Positions 56,824 to 64,000 of a stretch of DNA of 64,000 nt are shown in pieces. Where the stretch lies: contig JAJDDM010000126.1 in NCBI GenBank assembly GCA_029260315.1, forward strand, positions 1 to 64,000, read 5' to 3'. Within the stretch, counting starts at the first letter, position 1. The number at the start of each line of letters is the position of its first letter. Position numbers and translations under genes: made by a program. The notes under the pieces are model-generated. The model was not told the DNA's origin and did not search any database. It saw nothing but the letters and a program-made list of their open reading frames with translations. This DNA comes from Phycisphaerales bacterium. GTDB taxonomy: Bacteria > Planctomycetota > Phycisphaerae > Phycisphaerales > UBA1924.

Positions 56824-58425
56824 TTACGCCCCGGGCGGGTTGGGGGTTCGGCCCCCGCCTCGCAGCACGACCCGGCGGATCGTGCGGACCGCCCGCCCCC
56901 GCTCCTGGCGATCCAGCACGAACGCCCAGGTCGCCCCGAGATAGACCAGCCCGAAAACCACGCCGACGAGCAGCAGATACACGGCCCGCCAGCGCCCATG
57001 AAAGTACCAGCCGCCCAGAACGAGCACCGGCGAGGCGATGGCCGTCGCGAGCATGGGCCCGAGCAGCGGGCGCAGGTAGGCCGAGATGCTTGTGTTGAGG
57101 ATCCGGGCGCCGAGGACCGGCAGCAGCACCAGATTCACCATGATCGCAAGCACGGCGTAGGCGAGCGCGGGGGTCTCAAAGCGGATCGAGGCCGGCACCG
57201 TCTCCATGGCGATCCAGAGCAGCAGGGGCGTGCCAAGGTTGGAGAGGATAACCAGCGGGGCGAACTGGCGGACATGCCCCGCGCCATAGAGCAGGCGCTG
57301 CCAGCCCTCGCTGATCCCTCGGACCGTCGTGCTGATGACCAGGATCCGGGCGATGATCGCGCCGTCGTCGGCGAAGCTCGGATCGTCGGTCGAGCGGGCG
57401 AGCCAGAGCTTGATCAGCGGCTCGACGAGCACGAAGATCGCGACCCCCGCGGGCAGGGCCACCCACGCGTTGAGCCTGGTGGAGTGCTTGAGCAGCCCCT
57501 CCATCGCGCCGTCGCGGTTGTCCGAGCTCACCCGGGCCGAGACGGCGTCGATGCCGAACGTGACGCCGACCGAGAGCATCCGCGCGTACGCGCCGAGCCT
57601 GCGAGCGATCCCGTAGATCGCGTTGGCGCCCAGGCCGAAATAGAGGTTGACGAACAGCAGCGGGAGGTTGTCGGCAAGGGTCGTCGTCGCGACCACGCCC
57701 GAGTTCCAGCCGAACGTCGAGCGGATCTCCCGAAGGGCGTCGCGGTCGGTCCGACGCAATCGAGGAATGAGCTCCCGGTTTCGAACCCACAGGATCACGA
57801 TCGAGAGCGCCATTTGCAGGATGTTGAGGCCCTGCGCAACCACGGCGTAGAGGATGACGCCGAGAGGCGGATCGTCCTTGATCCCGACGATGAAAAAGAG
57901 CACGACAGCCGCGATGACCTGCGAGAGTCGCCGGCAGAGCAGCCAGAGGTTCTGCCACCCGAACCGCTCTTGGACGGCGTACATGTTGAAGGTGGGCGTG
58001 ACGAGCACGGAGAAGCTGTTGAACGCGGCGGTGCAGATCGCCATGATCAGCGCCGGCGTCATGAGCTCGTCGCTGATCGTCAGGCGCGGCAGGAGGAACG
58101 CGATGACAGCGGTGAACAGGGCGATGCTGACCAGAAACGCCCCGATCGAGTACACCCAGCAGCCGTTGTAGATTCGCTGGAACGCCCGCTCGTCGCGCAG
58201 GTGGTGGGCCTGCCCCAGCTCGCGGACCATCGATCGGCTGACGATGTCCTGCACGATGGCGCCGATCCCGATCGTCGGCCCGAGCAGGCTGATGAGCCCG
58301 AAGGCGTCCTTGCCGAGCCAGGCGATGAGGATCGGCACCTCGATGATGCCCAGCAGGAGGGTCGAGCCCAGGCGCGAGTAGTTGCTGAAGACGCGCCAGA
58401 ATCCCCGCCGCACCTCGCCGCTCAT
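56824..58425 (-). CDS. Wzx-like oligosaccharide flippase
   Basis: 533-aa MOP-superfamily transporter (MATE/Wzx type) that flips lipid-linked sugar repeats across the inner membrane. Twelve to fourteen hydrophobic segments are spread over the length, beginning with FSNYSRLGSTLLLGIIEVPILIAWLGKDAFGLISLLG, the typical first helices, and later NLPLLFVNLYFGLGANAIYGIARRLGAYARMLSVG. The ATG at 58425 overlaps the stop of the sulfotransferase gene by 4 bp, so they are co-translated. Polymerase, flippase, sulfotransferase and GT4 genes share one orientation and likely one transcript. The C-terminal 25 residues are basic and Gly-rich. Confidence 0.82.
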   Translation of the reverse strand: MSGEVRRGFWRVFSNYSRLGSTLLLGIIEVPILIAWLGKDAFGLISLLGPTIGIGAIVQDIVSRSMVRELGQAHHLRDERAFQRIYNGCWVYSIGAFLVSIALFTAVIAFLLPRLTISDELMTPALIMAICTAAFNSFSVLVTPTFNMYAVQERFGWQNLWLLCRRLSQVIAAVVLFFIVGIKDDPPLGVILYAVVAQGLNILQMALSIVILWVRNRELIPRLRRTDRDALREIRSTFGWNSGVVATTTLADNLPLLFVNLYFGLGANAIYGIARRLGAYARMLSVGVTFGIDAVSARVSSDNRDGAMEGLLKHSTRLNAWVALPAGVAIFVLVEPLIKLWLARSTDDPSFADDGAIIARILVISTTVRGISEGWQRLLYGAGHVRQFAPLVILSNLGTPLLLWIAMETVPASIRFETPALAYAVLAIMVNLVLLPVLGARILNTSISAYLRPLLGPMLATAIASPVLVLGGWYFHGRWRAVYLLLVGVVFGLVYLGATWAFVLDRQERGRAVRTIRRVVLRGGGRTPNPPGA

Positions 58426-59276
58426 AGCGCAGTCCGCGCGGGCTCGCCCGCGCCGCCGACGGACTCCACCCACCGCCGATCCGCCTCGTACCCAAGTCGA
58501 ACCAGCTCCTCGCCGGCGACGCGATCGAACTCGCGAGCCGCCTCCGCCGTGAAGTGGTTCTTCCAGTCGCCCACGATCCCCTTGCGGATGAAGTGCCCCC
58601 TGCTCTCCTCGCCCGGCTTGCGACCGGTCTGGTTGGCCATGGAGAACTTCTCGATCGTCATCTCGATCCGCCAGGCGGGGATCTCGCGGTCGGCGGCCGC
58701 CTCACAGACGCGCCGGAGGTGGGCGACGGGATCCTCGCGGAGCTGCTCGTAGCTCACATAGCAGACGTGGGGCCTGCCTCCCTCGGGGCGCCACTGGTTG
58801 ATGTGATCGGCCCAGGTCATCCTCGCGCCCCAGGGGTGCTTGTAGAGATCCTCGATGAACCGGGGCAACAGCGACCCGGCGTCCTTGCTCTCGAATCCCG
58901 CGCCGAAGATACGGTCGAGCGCCCGCCGGGTTCGACGCCGGATCACCGTGTTGTCGCTGTCCATATCCCGCAGGCGGTGAAACAGGGCCGAGACCACGAC
59001 GTCGCGCCCGTCCCGATAGAGGTAGGTGACACGGCGCAGGCGGGGCATGTACTCCCAGTGGTTGTGCAGCACCGACGCGCAGCCGATCGGGAAGATCGAG
59101 CGATCCGGTCGCTGGGCCTGTAATACGTCGGCCATCATGTTGCAGAGCCAGGTGCCGCCGCTCTTGGGATACTCCGAGACGTAGAAGAACGGAAAGGTCT
59201 CGCCGTACCGCTGGGCGACGAAGCGGTTAACGAGGTTGGACGCCCGCCGCATGAGCTGGAGCACCGCGTCAGGCAT
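58422..59276 (-). CDS. Sulfotransferase domain protein (PAPS-dependent)
   Basis: 284 aa from ATG 59276 (the track start at 59303 lies inside the GT4 gene). 5'-phosphosulfate loop VSEYPKSGGTWLCNMMADVL near residue 40, 3'-phosphate motif TYLYRDGRDVVVSALFHRL near 95, and the C-terminal RKGIVGDWKNHFT loop of PAPS-dependent sulfotransferases. No signal peptide or TM segment, so it acts on nucleotide- or lipid-linked sugars in the cytoplasm. It overlaps the GT4 gene by 8 bp and the flippase by 4 bp, which ties it to the polysaccharide repeat unit. The second sulfotransferase at the window end suggests more than one sulfate position. Confidence 0.88.
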   Translation of the reverse strand: MPDAVLQLMRRASNLVNRFVAQRYGETFPFFYVSEYPKSGGTWLCNMMADVLQAQRPDRSIFPIGCASVLHNHWEYMPRLRRVTYLYRDGRDVVVSALFHRLRDMDSDNTVIRRRTRRALDRIFGAGFESKDAGSLLPRFIEDLYKHPWGARMTWADHINQWRPEGGRPHVCYVSYEQLREDPVAHLRRVCEAAADREIPAWRIEMTIEKFSMANQTGRKPGEESRGHFIRKGIVGDWKNHFTAEAAREFDRVAGEELVRLGYEADRRWVESVGGAGEPARTAL

Positions 59277-60483
59277 GGTTCGCGCTCGGCTCGGCGTGGC
59301 CAATGGTCGCCGGTAATTGCGCCGCTCGATCGCCCGCCGAGCGGTACAGATCCAGGAATCGCGCGACTGTCCGGTCCGAATGGAGCTCGCGCATCACCCA
59401 CTCGCGTGCGCCCTCGCCTCGGCGATCCAGGGCGGCTCGATCGCCCAGGAGCCCGATCACACGCGACGCGAGTTCCTTTGGAGGAGTCTCGGTCTCGACG
59501 ATCTCACCGGCGCCGCTGGCCTCGATCTCGGGCCATGCATCAACGCCGCGTGTCGTCACCACCGGCGTCCCGCAGGCGAGCGACTCGAAGAACACGAACC
59601 CCCAGTTCTCCTGGCTCGTCGGCAGCACGAACAGATCGGTCGCCTGGTACAGGCTGATCTTGAGCGAGCCGGTGACCATGCCGACAAAGCGGACGCTCTT
59701 GCCGAGTTCGAGCTCGCGGTGCAGTGCCTCGAGCTGGGCGACATACGGCGCGTCGCCCGTGCCGGCGATGAGAATCTGCGCGTCGCTTCCGGCGTCCCGC
59801 ATTGCCTTCGCCATGCGCAGCAGCCGTTCGACGCCCTTCTTGGGGTGCAGCCGGCTCAGGAACAGGACGTGCGCCGTGCGCGGATCCATGGCGAACGCCT
59901 CGCGCGCCGCCGCCGGACCCGGAAGCTCCTTGAACTCGCCGAAGTCAAAGACATGCGGCACGACCGCGACGCGCCCGTTCCCGATCCATTGCTTCGCCTG
60001 CTCGCCCTCGGCACCGGCGGTCGTGTGGACCCAGCCCGCCCGCTCCAGCCTCCGGCGCAGCACCAGCCGCAGGTACGCTCTCTTCTTGCCGCCCCCTTGG
60101 CGCATGCACCAGTCGTCGAGCATGCCGTGGGCGCTGATCACATACGGCACGCCCGCGCCAGCGCAGGCGTCGGCGAACTGAGCCGCGGCGTATTCCCAGA
60201 GCCCATGCACATGCGCCGCGTCTGCGCCCCGCAGCCTCGCAATGAGCCCCTTGGCGGCGCCCTTGCGCATCTTTCGCAGGGGCGTCGACGTCGGGCCCAG
60301 CTCGTGCACACGCGGCCCGGGCGCGTCCGCTGATCGCCAATGGTCGGGCGCATCGGTCGCGTCGTGGGTGTAGACATCGATCTCGCAGCCGCGGGCGCTC
60401 AGCTCCTCGCACAGGTCGAGCACCGTTCGCACCGTACCGCCAGATTCCAACCGGAGGTTGTCGATGTAGTGTGCGATTCTCAT
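59269..60483 (-). CDS. Glycosyltransferase family 4
   Basis: 404-aa GT-B-fold transferase. N-terminal acceptor domain: MRIAHYIDNLRLESGGTVRTVLDLCEEL (GG loop), AHVHGLWEYAAAQFADAC, YVISAHGMLDDW. C-terminal donor domain: VLFLSRLHPKKGVERLLRMAKAM, ILIAGTGDAPYVAQLEAL, and LFVLPTSQENWGFVFFESLACGTPVVTTRGV, the E-x7-E-containing segment of GT4. First gene of the minus-strand polysaccharide operon; divergent from the acetyltransferase operon across a 234-bp gap in which I see no gene, so both promoters should lie there. Donor and acceptor unknown. Confidence 0.88.
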   Translation of the reverse strand: MRIAHYIDNLRLESGGTVRTVLDLCEELSARGCEIDVYTHDATDAPDHWRSADAPGPRVHELGPTSTPLRKMRKGAAKGLIARLRGADAAHVHGLWEYAAAQFADACAGAGVPYVISAHGMLDDWCMRQGGGKKRAYLRLVLRRRLERAGWVHTTAGAEGEQAKQWIGNGRVAVVPHVFDFGEFKELPGPAAAREAFAMDPRTAHVLFLSRLHPKKGVERLLRMAKAMRDAGSDAQILIAGTGDAPYVAQLEALHRELELGKSVRFVGMVTGSLKISLYQATDLFVLPTSQENWGFVFFESLACGTPVVTTRGVDAWPEIEASGAGEIVETETPPKELASRVIGLLGDRAALDRRGEGAREWVMRELHSDRTVARFLDLYRSAGDRAAQLPATIGHAEPSANHA

Positions 60484-60717
60484 GTGCTGGTCGAAGCCCG
60501 GGCCCCAATGAACAAGCGGCGGGTCTGCGCCCGCGAGCGTACGATAGGGCGATATCCGGTGTCATCGGGTGTCCGCCGACCCCGCTTTATCGCCGACCGA
60601 GAACAGGATCGGACCTCGGGCCGACCAGAGAATCCGCAAGGCCGCTCGCCTCCCTCTCATCGCGCGATCGCGATGCTCCGATCATTCCCGAGATTCTGAG
60701 CGTATGAGTTCCGAGAC

Positions 60718-61350
60718 ATGAAAGACGCACCCCCGGTCGGCGCCGCCACGTCGCCGACCGACCCAACCAGGGCGTCCGCACCCGAGGTGTTTCAGCGTCT
60801 GGACACCTGCGCCGCGTTTCCGTACCGGCGCTCGGAGTACGCCCGCCGAGCCCTCTGGCTGATCGTCTCTCGCGTGCTCATCCGCCCAAGCCCGGCAAGG
60901 CTCAAACGCTGGCGGATCTTCTGGCTCCGGCGCTTCGGCGCAAGGATCGACTCAACGTGCAACATCCGCCCCTCGGCGCGCATCCGCCACCCCTGGCTGC
61001 TCACCATGGGCGCGTACTCGACCCTCGCCGACGACGTGGATGTGTACAACCTGGGTCCCATAACGATCGGCTCGCACACGGTCATCAGCCAGAACTCGCA
61101 CCTGTGCAACGGCACGCACGACTACAAGGATCCCAGCCTGCCGCTGCTGCGACCGACGATGACCATCGGCTCGGGCGTCTGGGTCTGCGCCGACGCGTTC
61201 GTCGGACCCGGCGTGAATATCGGCGACAACGCGCTGGTGGGCGCTCGTGCGGTGGTCACCCGCGACGTGCCGGCGGACATGATCGTCGCCGGCAACCCCG
61301 CCAATGTCATCCGCGCCCGGTTTGACGAGCGACCCGGGGCCGACGCGTGA
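60718..61350 (+). CDS. Hexapeptide-repeat acetyltransferase (WcaF-like)
   Basis: 210-aa left-handed beta-helix acyltransferase. The N-terminus (about 35-75) has a short hydrophobic/basic region with RRALWLIVSRVLI; the C-terminal half shows hexapeptide turns: IDSTCNIRPSARIRHPWLLTMGAYSTLADDVDVYNLGPITIGSHTVISQNSHLCNGTHDYKDPS (catalytic His and acetyl-CoA site), then GSGVWVCADAFVGPGVNIGDNALVGARAVVTRDVPADMIVAGNPANVI. This resembles colanic acid O-acetyltransferases. It starts a plus-strand operon; the next gene overlaps by 4 bp. Confidence 0.88.
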   Translation: MKDAPPVGAATSPTDPTRASAPEVFQRLDTCAAFPYRRSEYARRALWLIVSRVLIRPSPARLKRWRIFWLRRFGARIDSTCNIRPSARIRHPWLLTMGAYSTLADDVDVYNLGPITIGSHTVISQNSHLCNGTHDYKDPSLPLLRPTMTIGSGVWVCADAFVGPGVNIGDNALVGARAVVTRDVPADMIVAGNPANVIRARFDERPGADA

Positions 61351-62321
61351 GCCCCGTATGGCTGGGCCATCCAACCCTCGCGCCAATCCGTGGCCAGCGC
61401 GCCCTGGTCACCGGCGGGGCCGGGTTCATCGGCTCGCACATCGCCCAGGGTCTCCTGGATTGCGGCGCGCAGGTCACCGTCCTGGACGATCTGAGTTCCG
61501 GGCACGCGCACAACGTCCCCGCGGACGCGGCGTTCATCGAAGGGTCGATCCTCGAAGAGCGCAGTCTGGATCGGGCGATCGAGGGCTGCACCCTAGTCTA
61601 CCACCAGGCGGCGATGGTCTCGGTGCCCCAGAGCGTCGAGCAACCCGAGCAATGCCTGATGGTCAACGTGCTCGGCACCCAGCGTGTGCTCGAGGCCGCC
61701 CGTCGGGTCGGCGCCACACGAGTCATGTTGGCCGCGAGCGCCGCGGCATACGGCGACACGCCCCAACTGCCGAGCTCCGAGACCGACCCGACGGCTCCCT
61801 GCTCGCCGTACGCGATGAGCAAGCTCGCCGGCGAGCAACTGCTGCGTGTCTGGAACCGCACCCACGGACTGGAAACGCTCAGCCTGCGGTACTTCAACAT
61901 CTTCGGCCCGCGCCAGGATCCCCGCTCGCCCTACGCCGCGGTCATCAGCGCGTTCGCCGATCGCCTCGCGGCGGGCAAGTCCCCGATGATCTTCGGCGAC
62001 GGGTCGCAGACACGGGATTTCACGCACATCTCCAACGTCGTGCTCGCCAACCTGCTGGCCGGCGCGGCAGAGAGAAGCTGGGCGGGCGAGGTCGTCAACA
62101 TCGGCACCGGGCGGTCGATCAGCCTGCTCGAACTCGCGAGAACGATGTCGACCGTCGTCGGGTTCTCGGGTGAGCCCGTGCACGAGCCCGCCCGAGCCGG
62201 CGACGTGGCGCACTCGCGGGCGGACATTGCCGTCGTGCGAGAGCTGCTTGGATACGAGCCGATGACCGACCTGGAGGAGGGCCTGCGGGATACGCTGGCG
62301 TGGCACGCATCGACGACATAG
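61347..62321 (+). CDS. NAD-dependent sugar epimerase/dehydratase (GalE-like SDR)
   Basis: 324-aa extended SDR enzyme on nucleotide sugars. Rossmann loop ALVTGGAGFIGSHIAQGLLDCG, DDLSSGHAHNV, catalytic YxxxK in APCSPYAMSKLAGEQLLRVW, and RYFNIFGPRQDPRSPYAAVISAF. The Ser/Thr of the triad region reads AASAAAYG instead of the usual SSSxxYG. Closest in layout to UDP-glucose/UDP-GlcNAc 4-epimerases (WbpP-like). GTG start at 61347 overlaps the acetyltransferase stop (GTGA), so translation is coupled. The GT2 gene starts 9 bp after its stop. Confidence 0.88.
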   Translation: MSPVWLGHPTLAPIRGQRALVTGGAGFIGSHIAQGLLDCGAQVTVLDDLSSGHAHNVPADAAFIEGSILEERSLDRAIEGCTLVYHQAAMVSVPQSVEQPEQCLMVNVLGTQRVLEAARRVGATRVMLAASAAAYGDTPQLPSSETDPTAPCSPYAMSKLAGEQLLRVWNRTHGLETLSLRYFNIFGPRQDPRSPYAAVISAFADRLAAGKSPMIFGDGSQTRDFTHISNVVLANLLAGAAERSWAGEVVNIGTGRSISLLELARTMSTVVGFSGEPVHEPARAGDVAHSRADIAVVRELLGYEPMTDLEEGLRDTLAWHASTT

Positions 62322-62329
62322 GAGAGTCC

Positions 62330-63175
62330 ATGGGCGAGCGGTTTCCCATCTCGGTGATGATCCTGACCAAGGACGAACAGATCAACATCGGCGCGTGCCT
62401 GGACTGCCTGGGCTTCTCCGACGACGTGGTCGTCTACGACAGTCTGAGCACCGACAAGACCGTCGAGATCGCGCGCGGCTACGGCAACGTCTCCATCGTC
62501 GAACGCAAGTTCGACAACTGGTCGAGCCACCAGAACTGGGGCGCAAAGAACATCGCGTTCAAGCATCCCTGGGTCCTGTATGTCGACGCCGACGAGCGCG
62601 TCGATGAGGAACTCGCACAAGAGGTCCAGCGCAGGGCGGATCCGGACGCGCCCGAGTCGGCGTTCCGGATGCGCCGCAAGGACTACTTCATGGGTAAGTG
62701 GCTCAAGAGGGCACAGCTCTATCCCTCGTGGTTCGTGCGGATGTACCGCCCGCAGAAGATCCGCTACGAGCGCCTGGTCAACCCCGTCGCCCACGTTGAC
62801 GGGCCCATCGGCGACCTGCAGGGGCACATCATCCACTATCCCTTCAGCAAGGGGCTGGTCCACTGGTTCGAGCGCCACAACAGCTACTCGGGCTTCGAGG
62901 CCGCCGAGCAGCTCAAGGTCACCGGCGGCGACCGGCGACCCATCTGGCAGGTGCTCAGTCGCGACCCCAACGATCGGCGCGCGGCCCTCAAGGACATCTT
63001 CTTCCGCCTGCCGCTGCGCCCGCACGTCAAGTGGCTGTACTTCATGCTCTGGCGTCGGGCGTTCATGGACGGGCGCGCGGGCATGACCTACGCGAGGCTT
63101 CAGTACATGTACGAGTACATGATCCAGATGAAGGCCCGCGAGCTGCGCCTGAAGCAATCGGGCGAGCAGCTGTAA
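62330..63175 (+). CDS. Glycosyltransferase family 2
   Basis: 281-aa GT-A transferase of the WaaE/KdtX-like subgroup: ISVMILTKDEQINIGACLDCLGFSDDVVVYDSLSTDKTVEIARGYG at the N-terminus, HPWVLYVDADERVDEELAQEV (DxD, near residue 90) and FRMRRKDYFMGKWLKRAQLYPSWFVRMYRPQKIRYE. The C-terminal region (about 175-260) has one or two hydrophobic stretches that may bind the membrane. AGGAG lies 6-7 nt before ATG 62330; the track start ten codons earlier would overlap the epimerase. Followed by a second sulfotransferase. Confidence 0.9.
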   Translation: MGERFPISVMILTKDEQINIGACLDCLGFSDDVVVYDSLSTDKTVEIARGYGNVSIVERKFDNWSSHQNWGAKNIAFKHPWVLYVDADERVDEELAQEVQRRADPDAPESAFRMRRKDYFMGKWLKRAQLYPSWFVRMYRPQKIRYERLVNPVAHVDGPIGDLQGHIIHYPFSKGLVHWFERHNSYSGFEAAEQLKVTGGDRRPIWQVLSRDPNDRRAALKDIFFRLPLRPHVKWLYFMLWRRAFMDGRAGMTYARLQYMYEYMIQMKARELRLKQSGEQL

Positions 63176-63227
63176 CCACGATCCTGCACCACGAGGGCCT
63201 GCACGACGAGGGTGGGAGCAACGACCG

Positions 63228-64000
63228 TTGACCAGCGTCCCCGAGAATCCCGGCACACCGGACCAGCCCGGGCTGTTCATCGTCGGGATGTCGCGCGCGG
63301 CGACCACCTGGCTCGCCAAGTGCCTCAACGAGCACACAGAAGCCGCGGTCTTCGGAGAAAACGGATACTGGGGCAAGCGATTCGTCAAGCCGGACACCGA
63401 CGGCAAATACTCCAGGGCGCAGATCGACCAGATCCTCGCCCAGCAGCGCGACGGGCGGATGGTGCGGGCGGTCGTCGGCGAGGGCCCGGGCAACCTCAAG
63501 CACGTCACGACCGAGAACATCGGTGACCTGCTCGAGAAGGCATACGCGAAGCTCTCGCCGCCCGTCACACCCGGCGAGCTCTATCGCGCCGCGCTCAAGG
63601 CCGTCGCCCAGGCCGAGGGCAAGCGGATCGCGATCGACAAGACGCCGCAGAACGTGTACTGGATCTCCCACATCCTCCAGGAGATGCCGGGCGCCCGCTT
63701 CGTGTCGATGGTGCGCGAGCCGTACGGCTTCATGCTGAGCTACAAGTACCAAGGCAAGCGCAAGGGCGAGGAACGCTGGAGACAGTTCCGCCGGCTCTAC
63801 CACCCCATCGCCTGCTCGTTCGTCTGGCGCGCGTATGTGCGGGCCTCGCTCCGCTCGGCGGGCGAGCATCCCGATCGCGTGCTCATCGTGCGCTTCGACG
63901 AGGTGCGCGAGAACAACGAGGACGTCCTGCGCAGAGTTCAGGAGCACTTCGGGCTCCCCCACGAGGACCTCGCGTCAAGGATACCTCCGGACAACACCAG
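63228..64000 (+). CDS. Sulfotransferase, 3' end beyond window
   Basis: Not in the ORF track because it runs off the window. From TTG 63228 the frame reads 257 codons: TSVPENPGTPDQPGLFIVGMSRAATTWLAKCLNEHTEAAVFGENGYWGK. FIVGMSRAATTWL is the PAPS 5'-loop, AIDKTPQNVYWISHILQEMPG is the conserved DKTPxN helix, and RFVSMVREPYGFMLSYKYQG the 3'-phosphate motif; VLIVRFDEVREN follows. These identify a sulfotransferase of the Stf/heparan-like group rather than the class at 58422. The start lies upstream of the P-loop and no ATG or GTG is available there, so TTG is the likely choice (GGGAG 12 nt upstream). Last visible gene of the acetyltransferase-epimerase-GT2 operon. Confidence 0.85.
   Translation, partial: MTSVPENPGTPDQPGLFIVGMSRAATTWLAKCLNEHTEAAVFGENGYWGKRFVKPDTDGKYSRAQIDQILAQQRDGRMVRAVVGEGPGNLKHVTTENIGDLLEKAYAKLSPPVTPGELYRAALKAVAQAEGKRIAIDKTPQNVYWISHILQEMPGARFVSMVREPYGFMLSYKYQGKRKGEERWRQFRRLYHPIACSFVWRAYVRASLRSAGEHPDRVLIVRFDEVRENNEDVLRRVQEHFGLPHEDLASRIPPDNT

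Overview
The window looks like a chromosomal segment of a GC-rich Planctomycetota bacterium, most likely class Phycisphaerae. The pointers are a C-terminal tandem 'GC-type' dockerin on a secreted sugar dehydrogenase, a giant PQQ-propeller protein, a Gram-negative-style LptF/LptG pair, DUF5658 and LEA-2 lipoproteins, a histone-H1-like Lys/Arg/Thr repeat protein, and many palindromic dispersed repeats in intergenic gaps. I saw no rRNA, tRNA, CRISPR array, prophage or intact transposase.

Layout. 1-4.4 kb: 3' part of clpC, an ABC-2 permease and a zinc-ribbon membrane protein. 4.5-10.5 kb (minus): nonulosonic (sialic/legionaminic-type) acid operon with a 1186-aa Maf-like fusion, a neuA-like CMP transferase and neuB, with palindromic repeats inside and after it. 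10.6-15.2 kb: small membrane protein, dockerin-tagged PQQ sugar dehydrogenase, GH57 amylase, and a frameshifted nucleotidyltransferase with its small partner. 15.2-20.4 kb (minus): LptF-like, GT39, PAP2 and LptG-like, a tightly packed envelope-lipid operon. 20.5-27.8 kb: lipoproteins, FlgM-like factor, M28 peptidase, ROK kinase, ispE, NIF3, LEA-2 and DUF5658 proteins. 27.9-35.1 kb: giant PQQ/TPR-like protein, rpiB, a Sua5/YwlE-type phosphatase fusion and a pseudopilin. 35.5-47 kb: comEC, a C25-like protein without an evident catalytic Cys, trpE, UPF0173 hydrolase, clpS, 2-hydroxyacid dehydrogenase, neuC, PilZ and class II DAHP synthase. 47.2-54.2 kb: histone-like gene, a nested repeat patch, PHP-GT4 fusion, AhpD-like protein, coaD, a lower-GC two-gene island (DUF6978-like plus DUF1828/DUF1829-like) and a small antitoxin-like ORF. 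54.2-64 kb: surface-polysaccharide cluster (gmd, Wzy-like, Wzx-like, two sulfotransferases, GT4, acetyltransferase, epimerase, GT2), running off the window end.

How the genes fit together. Three themes recur. Surface glycans: neuC makes ManNAc-type sugar, neuB condenses it with PEP, the neuA-like enzyme activates it, and the Maf-like protein probably transfers it to flagellin; the distal cluster builds a sulfated, acetylated polysaccharide; the lpt operon suggests lipid A modification and LPS export. Proteolysis: ClpC, ClpS and a YwlE-type phosphatase raise the possibility of a phosphoarginine-ClpC pathway. Repeats: at least six kinds of long palindromic element sit almost only at gene 3' ends. 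Two kinds occur in three copies each, paired arm changes keep their stems intact, one is inserted in another, and one has supplied the last ~40 codons of the neuA-like gene. This repeat landscape and the Maf / CMP-transferase / degenerate radical-SAM fusion are the least explained features here.
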